From positions 1 through 8,166 of the forward strand of contig CAMCYM010000066.1 of the NCBI GenBank assembly GCA_945883885.1: 8,166 nt of DNA. The letters run 5' to 3'. The notes beneath the pieces were generated by a model, which was not told the DNA's origin, ran no database searches, and worked only from the letters and a program-made list of their open reading frames with translations. Shown piece by piece: positions 1 through 6,463 of this stretch. A program made the translations under genes and the position numbers. The stretch is from Chryseobacterium gleum (GTDB lineage: Bacteria > Bacteroidota > Bacteroidia > Flavobacteriales_D > Sanyastnellaceae). The number at the start of each line of letters is the position of its first letter. The first letter of the stretch is position 1.

Positions 1-29
1 AAAGTTAAAACATCCGGAACGGCAGGAAG

Positions 30-52
30 GCTGAAAGTTCCTTGTTTTCAGC
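30..52 (-). terminator. Weak hairpin downstream of the universal stress gene, possible terminator
   Basis: GCTGAAA (30-36) and TTTCAGC (46-52) pair perfectly over 7 bp around a 9-base loop, 28 bases past the stop codon of the minus-strand universal stress gene. The stem is AT-rich, and on the minus strand it is not followed directly by a T run, so it is a poor intrinsic terminator by the usual criteria. The remainder of bases 1-79 shows no gene. Confidence 0.25.
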
Positions 53-79
53 AGATTGCACCCAACCTAAACACTCCAT

Positions 80-907
80 TTATGAAAACACACTGCCCCG
101 AATCACGTGGGTTTCAATGGGGTTGATGACCAAAACCGGAATTTCATCCTCGTTCGTGATGATGCGCTGCGCATAGCTCGGCCCGAGAATGCCCATCAGC
201 CTTTTCTCGTGCAAGTTCATGATGCTGATGAGGTCCGCCTTGATTTCTGCGGCGTACCGCATCACATCCTTGATGAAGGCCGTTCCGTGCTCTTCCGAAA
301 TGCGCGTGGTCGAGGGGATGCCCCTTTCTGCGAAGTAAGCCTCTGCATATTCCACGTTCCGCACCAATTGATTGCGCAGGAATTCGTCGGATTCTGCCGG
401 TGAGATGATGTGCGCCCGGCCGTTGAAGTGGCGCACCATGTCGGCCACGATGCTCAGTTTCTGCTTTGTGTCTTGATGCAGGTCGAGAGGCACCACGATG
501 TCGTCGTACCCGTTGGGACCGCAGGACTTCTCTTGCGTAATGACCACCGGAACCGTGCATTCCGTTACAATTCGGAGGGCGCGGCCGCCCGTGATGAACT
601 GCATGCCCTTGACGCCATGCGTGCCCATGACCACCAGCTGGGCATCGAGTTCCACCGCCAAGTCATCGATGTTCTCGAAGATTGACCCGATCCGCAAAAC
701 GCTCTGCACCGCAGGGTACGTTGCCCGCGTGGCCTCCACCAGCGCATTCATCCGAAGCCGCGCTTCAGGAACCTCTTGTTTGCTCGGAACGATGTGGGCC
801 AAAACAAGTTCACTCCCCAGAGCCTTCCCGAGCACGGTCGCATGCTGCAGGGCAATGTCACTGACGCGGGTGAAGTCGAACGGAACGAGGATGCGGTGCG
901 CGGCCAT
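80..907 (-). CDS. Universal stress protein, two tandem UspA domains
   Basis: This 275-residue cytoplasmic protein belongs to the universal stress (UspA) superfamily, whose members bind nucleotides and help cells survive starvation, energy or oxidative stress. The first domain (about 1-124) opens with RILVPFDF and a SDIALQHA helix, and carries a GTHGVKG loop (95-101) matching the start of the ATP-binding motif G-x2-G-x9-G(S/T). The final element reads Gly108-Arg109 instead of Gly-Ser/Thr. The second domain begins near 135 (DDIVVPLD), ends with IPVLVIN, and lacks the glycine motif, so it probably does not bind ATP; this split is common in tandem Usp proteins. The ATG at 907 is chosen because the conserved first strand begins five residues later. 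A longer reading to 1114 would run through the gap into the divergent CLC gene with low-complexity sequence. A TACCTTGG octamer lies 19 bases upstream. No individual Usp name can be assigned. Confidence 0.93.
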   Translation of the reverse strand: MAAHRILVPFDFTRVSDIALQHATVLGKALGSELVLAHIVPSKQEVPEARLRMNALVEATRATYPAVQSVLRIGSIFENIDDLAVELDAQLVVMGTHGVKGMQFITGGRALRIVTECTVPVVITQEKSCGPNGYDDIVVPLDLHQDTKQKLSIVADMVRHFNGRAHIISPAESDEFLRNQLVRNVEYAEAYFAERGIPSTTRISEEHGTAFIKDVMRYAAEIKADLISIMNLHEKRLMGILGPSYAQRIITNEDEIPVLVINPIETHVIRGSVFS

Positions 908-916
908 TTTCGATGT

Positions 917-957
917 GGTTTCGGGACCAAGGTACGAACTTGGCCCCATGCGAAACC
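917..957. promoter_or_regulatory. Long imperfect dyad across the divergent intergenic region and the CLC start codon
   Basis: The two divergent start codons (907 and 948) are only 40 bases apart. Within this space GGTTTCG (917-923) pairs with CGAAACC (951-957), GG (924-925) with CC (946-947), and CCAAG (927-931) with CTTGG (939-943). That makes 14 base pairs around a 7-base loop. In a plus-strand transcript the CLC ATG (948-950) would be a three-base bulge. The element could be a DNA operator serving both genes, or an RNA hairpin around the CLC start. The pairing is read directly from the sequence; the function is inferred. Confidence 0.4.
927..934 (-). promoter_or_regulatory. Candidate -7 promoter element (TACCTTGG) for the universal stress gene
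   Basis: The minus strand reads TACCTTGG, one mismatch from the Bacteroidota -7 consensus TAnnTTTG, ending 19 bases before the stress-gene ATG. A TTT lies about 19-21 bases further upstream, a partial match to the -33 TTTG element. The same TAYCTTGS pattern precedes the ferritin and phosphatase genes. It overlaps the left arm of the dyad at 917-957. Confidence 0.35.
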
Positions 958-2675
958 TGAAGCAGTGGGTGGTTTCCGAGCGGTCTGACCTCGCTTTAGC
1001 CGGCGCCATCGGCGCAGCGGCGGGGGCGATTGCTGCAGCCCTCAAGGGCAGCGTGGCCCTGCTGCGGACTGGGTTCATGGAGGGCATAGAGGCCGTCGGA
1101 GCCTCGTGGGCCATCGCACTCGGCCCGTTGCTGGGACTCCTGGCATGCGCCGGGGCCGTGCGCTACCTGTGCGCCGGGGACCACCCCGGACCCGGCATCC
1201 CCGCGACGCTGCACGCCATCGGGAAGCGGCGGGGGCGGATGAAGCGCCTGTGGGTGATTTCTCCGCTTCTCACCAGCGCATTGACTGTGGGGCTTGGCGG
1301 GTCGGGAGGACTCGAAGCGCCGGCGCTGCAGTCCGGCGCTGCACTCGGGGCGGAAGTGGCCCGCGCCACCCGGCGGACGTTCCGGAGGCGGCTGCTCTTC
1401 ATCGGATGCGCCGCGACCGCATCGCTCGCGGCCATGTTCAAGGCCCCCGTGGCGGCCATCGTCTTCGCGGTGGAGGTCATCATGCTGGATTTGACGGCGG
1501 CCAGTTTGGTCCCTCTGCTCATCGCAAGTGTTGCATCCGTCCTCGTCGCCTGGTTCCTGATTCCCGGGGCCGAATTGCTCACCGTCCCGGAATTGCCAGC
1601 GTTTACGTTGACGGAGTTGCCGTGGTTCATCCTTCTCGGCGCGGTGGCCGGTGCCGCGTCCATCGCCTTCGCCCAGCTGTACTTGCAGTCGAGCCGTTTC
1701 ATCCGCAAAGGGCTCGCGCGCAGGGTGCGCATTCCCGTCGCCGGTCTCTTGGTCGGGGGCGCACTCGTCGCGTTTCCAGGTCTGTATGGGGAAGGCTATG
1801 GGGAGGTCAACGCGCTGTTTTTGGGCCAAATCTCCTTCGAGTGGACGGTGCTGCTGGGGCTCGCCGGAGCCTGGATGCTCAAGCCCGTACTCACCGGATT
1901 GACCGTCGGTGCGGGAGGCGTCGCAGGCATTTTTGCCCCCACCTTGTATGGCGGAGCTGTGCTCGGGGCGTGTTTCGCCGGCGCAGCCGCCCTCCTGAGT
2001 GGCAACGAGGTGTTGCCCATAGAAAGCGCCATGCTCGCGGGCCTTGCGGGACTCCTCGCCGGCATCCTCCACGCCCCGCTGACGGCCATCTTCCTCGCGA
2101 CGGAGCTCAGCGGCGGATACAGCCTTTTCGTTCCCGTCATGCTCACTTCTGCGGTAGCTTTTTTGGTGGCCAAAAAAGGCATGCCGCATTCCATCTACAC
2201 CCGCGAGCTCGCGGAGCGCGGCGAACTGCTCACCCACGACAAAGACGCTTCGGTCTTGACGCTCATGTCGTTGCGTGAAGAGGTAGAGCGGGATTTCCTG
2301 CCCATCAGCCCGGATGCCACCCTCGGAGACCTCACCGAGGCCATCGCCCGTTCCCGGCGCAACCTGCACCCCGTAGTATCGCCCGACGGCCGATTGCTCG
2401 GCATCGTCGATCTGCAGGACGTCCGCGAGGTCATGTTCGACCAAGAACGCTACGGCACGACCCGTGTGCGCGAGCTCATGGCCGAACCCACGCACACCGT
2501 CGACGTGAACGACCGGATGGAGGAGGTGATGGCCCACTTCGAAGCGAGCGGAGCCTGGAACTTGCCGGTGCTCGATTCCGGTCGCTACATCGGCTTTGTG
2601 TCCCGCTCTCGACTTTTCAATGCATACAGAAAATGGCTCCGCGAAGTCAGCGGGGAGGAAGAACCTGCCGCTTAA
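948..2675 (+). CDS. CLC-family anion channel/transporter with C-terminal CBS pair
   Basis: This 575-residue inner-membrane protein belongs to the CLC family of chloride channels and anion/proton exchangers. Residues 1-410 form the hydrophobic core. Signatures in order are GPGIP (81-85), GLEAP (121-125) with the gating glutamate Glu123, FKAPVAAIVFAVE (164-176), and GIFAP (327-331). A cytoplasmic tail follows with two CBS domains (about 448-500 and 505-560), which usually bind adenine nucleotides. Two substitutions stand out. The central serine of the GSGIP filter is Pro82, as in nitrate-selective plant CLCa. By motif alignment, the internal proton glutamate (Glu203 of E. coli ClC-ec1) is Val177, as in vertebrate CLC channels. 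The ATG at 948 fits the N-terminus; longer readings run into the opposite-strand stress gene. The gene diverges from that gene and converges on the phosphatase gene, whose stop lies 14 bases away. Whether it is a channel or an exchanger cannot be settled from sequence. Confidence 0.95.
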   Translation: MRNLKQWVVSERSDLALAGAIGAAAGAIAAALKGSVALLRTGFMEGIEAVGASWAIALGPLLGLLACAGAVRYLCAGDHPGPGIPATLHAIGKRRGRMKRLWVISPLLTSALTVGLGGSGGLEAPALQSGAALGAEVARATRRTFRRRLLFIGCAATASLAAMFKAPVAAIVFAVEVIMLDLTAASLVPLLIASVASVLVAWFLIPGAELLTVPELPAFTLTELPWFILLGAVAGAASIAFAQLYLQSSRFIRKGLARRVRIPVAGLLVGGALVAFPGLYGEGYGEVNALFLGQISFEWTVLLGLAGAWMLKPVLTGLTVGAGGVAGIFAPTLYGGAVLGACFAGAAALLSGNEVLPIESAMLAGLAGLLAGILHAPLTAIFLATELSGGYSLFVPVMLTSAVAFLVAKKGMPHSIYTRELAERGELLTHDKDASVLTLMSLREEVERDFLPISPDATLGDLTEAIARSRRNLHPVVSPDGRLLGIVDLQDVREVMFDQERYGTTRVRELMAEPTHTVDVNDRMEEVMAHFEASGAWNLPVLDSGRYIGFVSRSRLFNAYRKWLREVSGEEEPAA

Positions 2676-2689
2676 AAGTCAACCCCACC

Positions 2690-4462
2690 TCAGACCCGAA
2701 CTGCCGCGACGAGCACATCGTCTACCTGCTCCTCCTCCCCGCGCCAAACGTCGAACGCCTCCTCGATCCGCGCCTCCATCTCCCCCATCGGCAGATCCGC
2801 AATCCGCACGAACAACTCGCGCAGCCGGTGCCGCATGAACTTCTTGCCTTCCGGTCCCCCGAATTGGTCTGCAAACCCATCCGTAGCCGCAAACACCACA
2901 TCCCCCGTGCGCAATTCCACCTCGTGCAGGGTATACGTGCGCCCTTCGACGAACGAAGCAATCGAAAACTTGTCCGGCGCCAAGGTGTGCAGCAGCACCC
3001 CATCCCGCACGATGTAAAGCGGGCAGTGCGCCCCGCTGTACTGCAGCTTCATCTCCTCCAAGTTCATGGAAACCAGCGCCAAATCCATCCCGTCCTGCAC
3101 CGTGTCCAGGCCGCCAGATTCAATGCGCAAGGCGCCCGCCACCCGACGGTTCAGGTTGTACAGGATCCGGTCCGGCTGCACGAACACCTTCGTGATGTGG
3201 TCGAGTGCATCGTGCCCGATCAGGCTCATGAAGGCCCCGGGAACCCCGTGCCCGGTGCAGTCCACCACCGCAAACATCCGGTGACGTCCGACCGTGTGGA
3301 ACCAAAAAAAGTCCCCCGAAACCACGTTCCGCGGCCGAAAGAACACCGCCGATTGTGCGAAGACGGCCGCCCGTTCGGTAGGGGTGGGAAGCATCGTGTT
3401 TTGGATCCGTTCCGCGTACCGGATGCTGCCTTGCAAGTCGTTGAGGATGCTTTCGTTCATGGCTTTCGCCTCGACCAACTCCCGCGTGCGCGCAGCCACT
3501 TTGTCCTCGAGGTCGCGCTCATTGCGGGCCAAGGCATCGCGCATGGACAACAACGTGTGGCCCAGTGCATCTTCCGGCCCGAGCGGCTCGTACTGGGCCT
3601 CGAAGTGCCCGCGCCCTACTTCCAGCGAGAACTCGCGTGTGCGTTTCAGTCCCTCTGCGAGCCGGTTCACCGCTTCGGCCATTTCGCCGACCTCGTCCTT
3701 GCCGACGGGCACGGGACCCGAGGGGGGGACGCCGCGACCGAGTTGCAGGAGGATGCGCTTGAGCAGATGCACCGGCCGCACGATGGACCGCGTCACGGCG
3801 TATGCGATGAGGATTCCGAGGACCAGGACGGCCAAAGCCACTTGGCCCGCGTACAGGCGCAACCGGTCCCCCAACTGTTCCAGCCGGTCCGCGGAGGAGG
3901 CCAGGGACTCTGTTTGGGCAGCGGTGAGGGCGTCTACTTGGGTGCGGATGGTGTGCGTCAGCGCTTGGATGGCCGAGCCCTCGAGCGCATAATACTCGGC
4001 ATCCATCCGGGCAGAAGGGTCCTCGTAGCTCGCAAAATCAGGCAACAACCGCATGACCTCGGTGCACACCACGCGCAGATGATCGATGCTCCGTTGCAAC
4101 GTATCCAGCCGTGCCCGCGAGTCGGCATCCCACCCGGGCGCTAAGGCCTCCAGCGCCTCCAAATGGGCCGGGAACTCCTCGTCTAACAACCGCTGCAGCT
4201 CCACCTTTTCCGGGTCATCCGACCGCGATTGCACCGCGATCCAGTGGCGCACGAGCACCCGCGATTCAGACACCGTACGGTCCAGCGTTTCCAGCGCGCG
4301 CAGACTCGGCGTCCACACCCCGTCGATGCGTCGGCTGATGTCGCGGCTTTCGTTCAGGGTGCTGCGCGTCAGCAGGAACAATGCGCCCACCGCGCCGATG
4401 AACAGGGCAAACCCCGCACCGACGCGCACACCGATTCCGATCCGCAACGTGCGCCGTGGCAT
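2690..4462 (-). CDS. Membrane HAMP-domain PP2C/SpoIIE-type serine phosphatase (RsbU-like)
   Basis: This 590-residue protein looks like a transmembrane sensor phosphatase. An N-terminal membrane segment (about 7-31) and a second one (about 205-224) enclose a mostly helical extracytoplasmic region resembling a four-helix-bundle sensor. A HAMP linker follows (about 225-281, with a RPVHLLKRIL start and DEVGEMAEAVNRL), then a coiled coil (about 311-351), then a SpoIIE/PP2C phosphatase domain (about 365-590). Metal-binding motifs are intact: SGDFFW (Asp384), DCTGHG (401-406), DGMDLAL (457-463), TDGF (Asp528) and VDDVL (581-582). Such enzymes dephosphorylate anti-anti-sigma (STAS) proteins in partner-switching pathways, but no STAS or RsbW-like gene is visible here. 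The ATG at 4462 precedes a basic residue cluster and the first membrane helix; an upstream ATG at 4534 adds an acidic, unlikely N-terminus overlapping the TPR-like gene. It is the last gene of the minus-strand run, 28 bases after the TPR-like gene. Confidence 0.92.
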   Translation of the reverse strand: MPRRTLRIGIGVRVGAGFALFIGAVGALFLLTRSTLNESRDISRRIDGVWTPSLRALETLDRTVSESRVLVRHWIAVQSRSDDPEKVELQRLLDEEFPAHLEALEALAPGWDADSRARLDTLQRSIDHLRVVCTEVMRLLPDFASYEDPSARMDAEYYALEGSAIQALTHTIRTQVDALTAAQTESLASSADRLEQLGDRLRLYAGQVALAVLVLGILIAYAVTRSIVRPVHLLKRILLQLGRGVPPSGPVPVGKDEVGEMAEAVNRLAEGLKRTREFSLEVGRGHFEAQYEPLGPEDALGHTLLSMRDALARNERDLEDKVAARTRELVEAKAMNESILNDLQGSIRYAERIQNTMLPTPTERAAVFAQSAVFFRPRNVVSGDFFWFHTVGRHRMFAVVDCTGHGVPGAFMSLIGHDALDHITKVFVQPDRILYNLNRRVAGALRIESGGLDTVQDGMDLALVSMNLEEMKLQYSGAHCPLYIVRDGVLLHTLAPDKFSIASFVEGRTYTLHEVELRTGDVVFAATDGFADQFGGPEGKKFMRHRLRELFVRIADLPMGEMEARIEEAFDVWRGEEEQVDDVLVAAVRV

Positions 4463-4467
4463 GGCCG

Positions 4468-4475
4468 GCAAGGTA
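4468..4475 (-). promoter_or_regulatory. Candidate promoter element (TACCTTGC) before the phosphatase gene
   Basis: The minus strand reads TACCTTGC, ending five bases before the phosphatase ATG. It matches the TAYCTTGS pattern seen before the stress and ferritin genes. If it is a -7 element, transcription would begin at or near the ATG, giving a nearly leaderless mRNA. No convincing -33 TTTG is visible 19-21 bases upstream. Confidence 0.25.
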
Positions 4476-4490
4476 GCGAAACGCACCGCC

Positions 4491-5429
4491 TCAGCCCCGG
4501 CCTCCTCGGCTCCGGATGACCCGCTCAAGTTCAATCCGGAACCGCTCGCTTTCCTCGAGTTGACTCAATGCCCGGTGGACAGTCATCAAGCCCTTCAACG
4601 TCTCAAGTCGTTCCGGCTGCAGCGCATGTGCGGCCTGCATGGGTCCGAGCGCGCGTTCGAACAGCGTCACACAGGCGTCTTGGATTTCCATCAGATCGAA
4701 CAAGGACGTCTCGGGAGCAATCCGCTTGAGCTGCCGCACCCCGTGGTTGTAGAGCACGATGGCCCGGTTGTACTCCGCACGGTAATCCCCGGGGCGCAAG
4801 CGAAGCGCTTCCGTGTAATGTGCCACCGCCCGGTCCAGCAGGCCAGAAGCAGCTCCTGAAGCCACGTCTTCGGTGCGCAATGCTTCGAGGAGCAGGGCAT
4901 TTGCTTGGCCCAAATGCAAGTGCAAATCCGCCTCTTCATCCCGCACATCCGCCCGTGCATCGAGGGACAGCACGACCGCACGGTAGCGCCCGAACAAGGC
5001 CTCTACTTCCGCGTCCTGGCCGGCCCGAAACCCAGCGATCCGGGCGTAGGCATCGTCGATGTACGACCGTCCGAGGTACTCCATGGCCGATTCGCACGAT
5101 GTCCGATCTGCCCCCGAAACCCCGAGCGAACGGGCCCGTTCGAAGCTGGCCAACGCCGCAATCCGGGCCGGCGAATTCGGCATCCCGACTTCCGCGGCCT
5201 TGTAGAGCTCCTTGTCCACAAATCCCAGCAAATACCACGCGTGGGGGCTTTGTTGCGCGGTGCCCGTGGTGGCTTCGACCAGCAAGGGCCGCGCCTCAGA
5301 CCAACGTCCTTCTGCGCACAGCGCTTCCGCCCGGAGGAGCGCGCCGGAGGTTTGGCCGAGGGCCGTGCCCGAGGCGAGGCACAGACACGCCACAATCCAC
5401 TGGAACAGGGTCAATTGGATACCGCCCAT
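4491..5429 (-). CDS. Exported TPR-like helical repeat protein
   Basis: This 312-residue protein carries a signal peptide (hydrophobic 8-21, likely cleaved after Ala-Leu-Gly at 25, leaving Gln26). No lipobox Cys sits at the cleavage site, so a soluble periplasmic protein is more likely than a lipoprotein. The mature part is almost wholly helical. TPR-like units are visible near 29-55 (EGRWSEARPLL), near 62-100 (WYLLGFVDKELY, then ALASFERAR), and most clearly near 195-230 (AVAHYTEALRLRPGDYRAEYNRA). No catalytic motif was recognised. The start at 5429 overlaps the end of the YfiR-like gene by 19 bases, suggesting translational coupling. Lying between an exported YfiR-like protein and a sensor phosphatase, it could be a periplasmic scaffold or co-sensor; that role is inferred from position alone. 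The TPR label is likely but rests on pattern, not a profile search. Confidence 0.83.
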   Translation of the reverse strand: MGGIQLTLFQWIVACLCLASGTALGQTSGALLRAEALCAEGRWSEARPLLVEATTGTAQQSPHAWYLLGFVDKELYKAAEVGMPNSPARIAALASFERARSLGVSGADRTSCESAMEYLGRSYIDDAYARIAGFRAGQDAEVEALFGRYRAVVLSLDARADVRDEEADLHLHLGQANALLLEALRTEDVASGAASGLLDRAVAHYTEALRLRPGDYRAEYNRAIVLYNHGVRQLKRIAPETSLFDLMEIQDACVTLFERALGPMQAAHALQPERLETLKGLMTVHRALSQLEESERFRIELERVIRSRGGRG

Positions 5430-5941
5430 GACAAGATCTTGCTGCCCAGCAACACGCCGCGACGCGACGCTGCTCCTGGATCGATTTCGTAGAGAATGCG
5501 GTTGTTGCGGACCACAAAGTTGATGGCCGCTCCTTCGGCGAGGGCTCCGGAACGCTCGGTCACCAGGAGGGTTGGACGGCTGCCGATGTTCCCTGCGAGT
5601 TTGCGCACATCGGCCCCTTCTGCGTAGACGATGTGGAAGAAGCCTGTCAACGTCCCCGGCTCCGCGCGCACGACTTCAAGGGGTTGGGCCCCGATGGGTT
5701 TCAGTGCATACTTGTCCACGAGTTCGCGGTACATGCGCTCGTTGCCGATCACAGCTACCCGGAAGTTCCCCCGCTTGACTTCCTCCGGCCAGTCGTTCCC
5801 AGCGGCGAAGTGGTAAAGGAAATTCGCCTTCATCACCGCCCGGGTGTCGGTCTCGTCGATGCGCGCTTCCTGCAGGCTTTGACCGAGGCCCGCGGCACCC
5901 CAAGCCACCATTCCCAGCACCAGCAGGGTGCGGGATCCCAT
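5411..5941 (-). CDS. YfiR-like (DUF4154) exported protein
   Basis: This 176-residue protein has a short signal peptide (1-20, cleavage after Gly-Leu-Gly, leaving Gln21) and a mature domain matching the YfiR/DUF4154 pattern. That pattern is an N-terminal KANFLYHFAAGNDWP segment (38-52), then FRVAVIGN (60-67), a central FFHIVYAEG strand (101-109), LLVTER (125-130), AAINFVVRNNRILYEID (138-154), and a C-terminal GSKILSWA helix. In Pseudomonas, YfiR is a periplasmic repressor of the HAMP/GGDEF cyclase YfiN and is tuned by disulfides. This protein contains no cysteine at all, so it cannot use that redox switch. Its ATG lies two bases after the ferritin stop codon, and its 3' end overlaps the TPR-like gene. 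The HAMP-containing phosphatase two genes downstream is the obvious candidate partner. Family membership is fairly sure; partner and signal are inferred. Confidence 0.82.
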   Translation of the reverse strand: MGSRTLLVLGMVAWGAAGLGQSLQEARIDETDTRAVMKANFLYHFAAGNDWPEEVKRGNFRVAVIGNERMYRELVDKYALKPIGAQPLEVVRAEPGTLTGFFHIVYAEGADVRKLAGNIGSRPTLLVTERSGALAEGAAINFVVRNNRILYEIDPGAASRRGVLLGSKILSWAVSN

Positions 5942-5943
5942 GC

Positions 5944-6459
5944 TCAGGCCTCCTTGCCTTTGCCCTCTTCGCCCTCCATGCCGGCGATGTCCCGGTCAAA
6001 GAGGTAGAGCGCGCCTTGGTCGTTTCCGGCCAGCGCGAGGCGGTCCAGGATCTTCCGTGCCAGCCGCTCTTCCTCCATCTGCTCGCTCACGTACCACTGC
6101 ATGAAGTTGTGCGTAGAGTAGTCTTTCACTTTCAAACACAAGTCCACCACGCCGTGGATGTTTGCAGTGACTTTCGTCTCGTGCTCCAGCACCGTTTCGA
6201 ACACTTCTTTCAATCCAGAATAGTCATGGTTCGGCTCACTGATTGCGGGGACAATCGCCTTGCCGCCGCGTTCGTTGATGAACTGCACGAGCTTCAACAT
6301 GTGCATGCGTTCTTCCTCTGCATGGACATACAAGAACTGCGCGGTCCCATCGAATCCACTGGTATCCGCCCATACCGCCATGGCGAGGTAGGCGTGCGAA
6401 CTTTGGGCTTCCATGCGCACCTGCTCGTTCAGGGCGCCCGCGATGGTGGCGTCAATCAT
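5944..6459 (-). CDS. ftnA: Ferritin (FtnA-type, non-haem iron storage)
   Basis: This 171-residue protein is a bacterial ferritin of the 24-subunit cage family that oxidises Fe(II) and stores ferric mineral in the cytoplasm. The ferroxidase residues fall at the same numbers as in E. coli FtnA: Glu17, Glu50, His53, Glu94, Gln127 and Glu130, plus C-site residues Glu49, Glu126 and Glu129. The NFMQWYVSEQMEEE segment (118-131) is typical. No haem-ligating Met as in bacterioferritin (near 52 in that family) was identified with confidence, and the overall pattern is FtnA. The C-terminus ends in a charged tail after 160 (EGEEGKGKEA). The ATG at 6459 begins the family-like N-terminus (MIDATIAGALNEQVRMEAQSS); no ATG lies closer, and a longer reading enters the regulator gene out of frame. 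It starts 25 bases after the regulator and is separated from the YfiR-like start by only two bases. Confidence 0.97.
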   Translation of the reverse strand: MIDATIAGALNEQVRMEAQSSHAYLAMAVWADTSGFDGTAQFLYVHAEEERMHMLKLVQFINERGGKAIVPAISEPNHDYSGLKEVFETVLEHETKVTANIHGVVDLCLKVKDYSTHNFMQWYVSEQMEEERLARKILDRLALAGNDQGALYLFDRDIAGMEGEEGKGKEA

Positions 6460-6463
6460 GCGT

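Noticed and set aside
498..947. N-terminal extension of the CLC reading frame
   Set aside because: These 150 codons lie antisense to the well-supported stress protein gene and do not resemble CLC sequence; family similarity begins after the ATG at 948.
908..1114. N-terminal extension of the universal stress protein
   Set aside because: The extra 69 residues are Ala-rich and low-complexity and lie antisense to the CLC gene; the Usp fold starts right after the ATG at 907.
996..2537. Open reading frame of 513 codons on the minus strand opposite the CLC gene
   Set aside because: Its translation is low-complexity, rich in Gly, Arg, Glu and Gln with no recognisable fold, whereas the plus strand encodes a clear CLC protein. 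Long antisense frames are expected in GC-rich genes.
2649..2672. Stem AGCGG/CCGCT with inner AGG/CCT near the CLC stop, considered as a bidirectional terminator
   Set aside because: The stem is short and interrupted, and neither strand has a T run immediately after it.
2633..4144. Open reading frame of 503 codons on the plus strand opposite the phosphatase gene
   Set aside because: It is rich in His, Arg, Pro and Gln with no family match I recognise, overlaps the CLC end, and mirrors codons of a clear phosphatase gene.
4463..4534. Upstream start for the phosphatase
   Set aside because: It adds an acidic stretch ahead of the basic cluster and first membrane helix and overlaps the preceding gene by 44 bases; the ATG at 4462 gives a normal membrane N-terminus.
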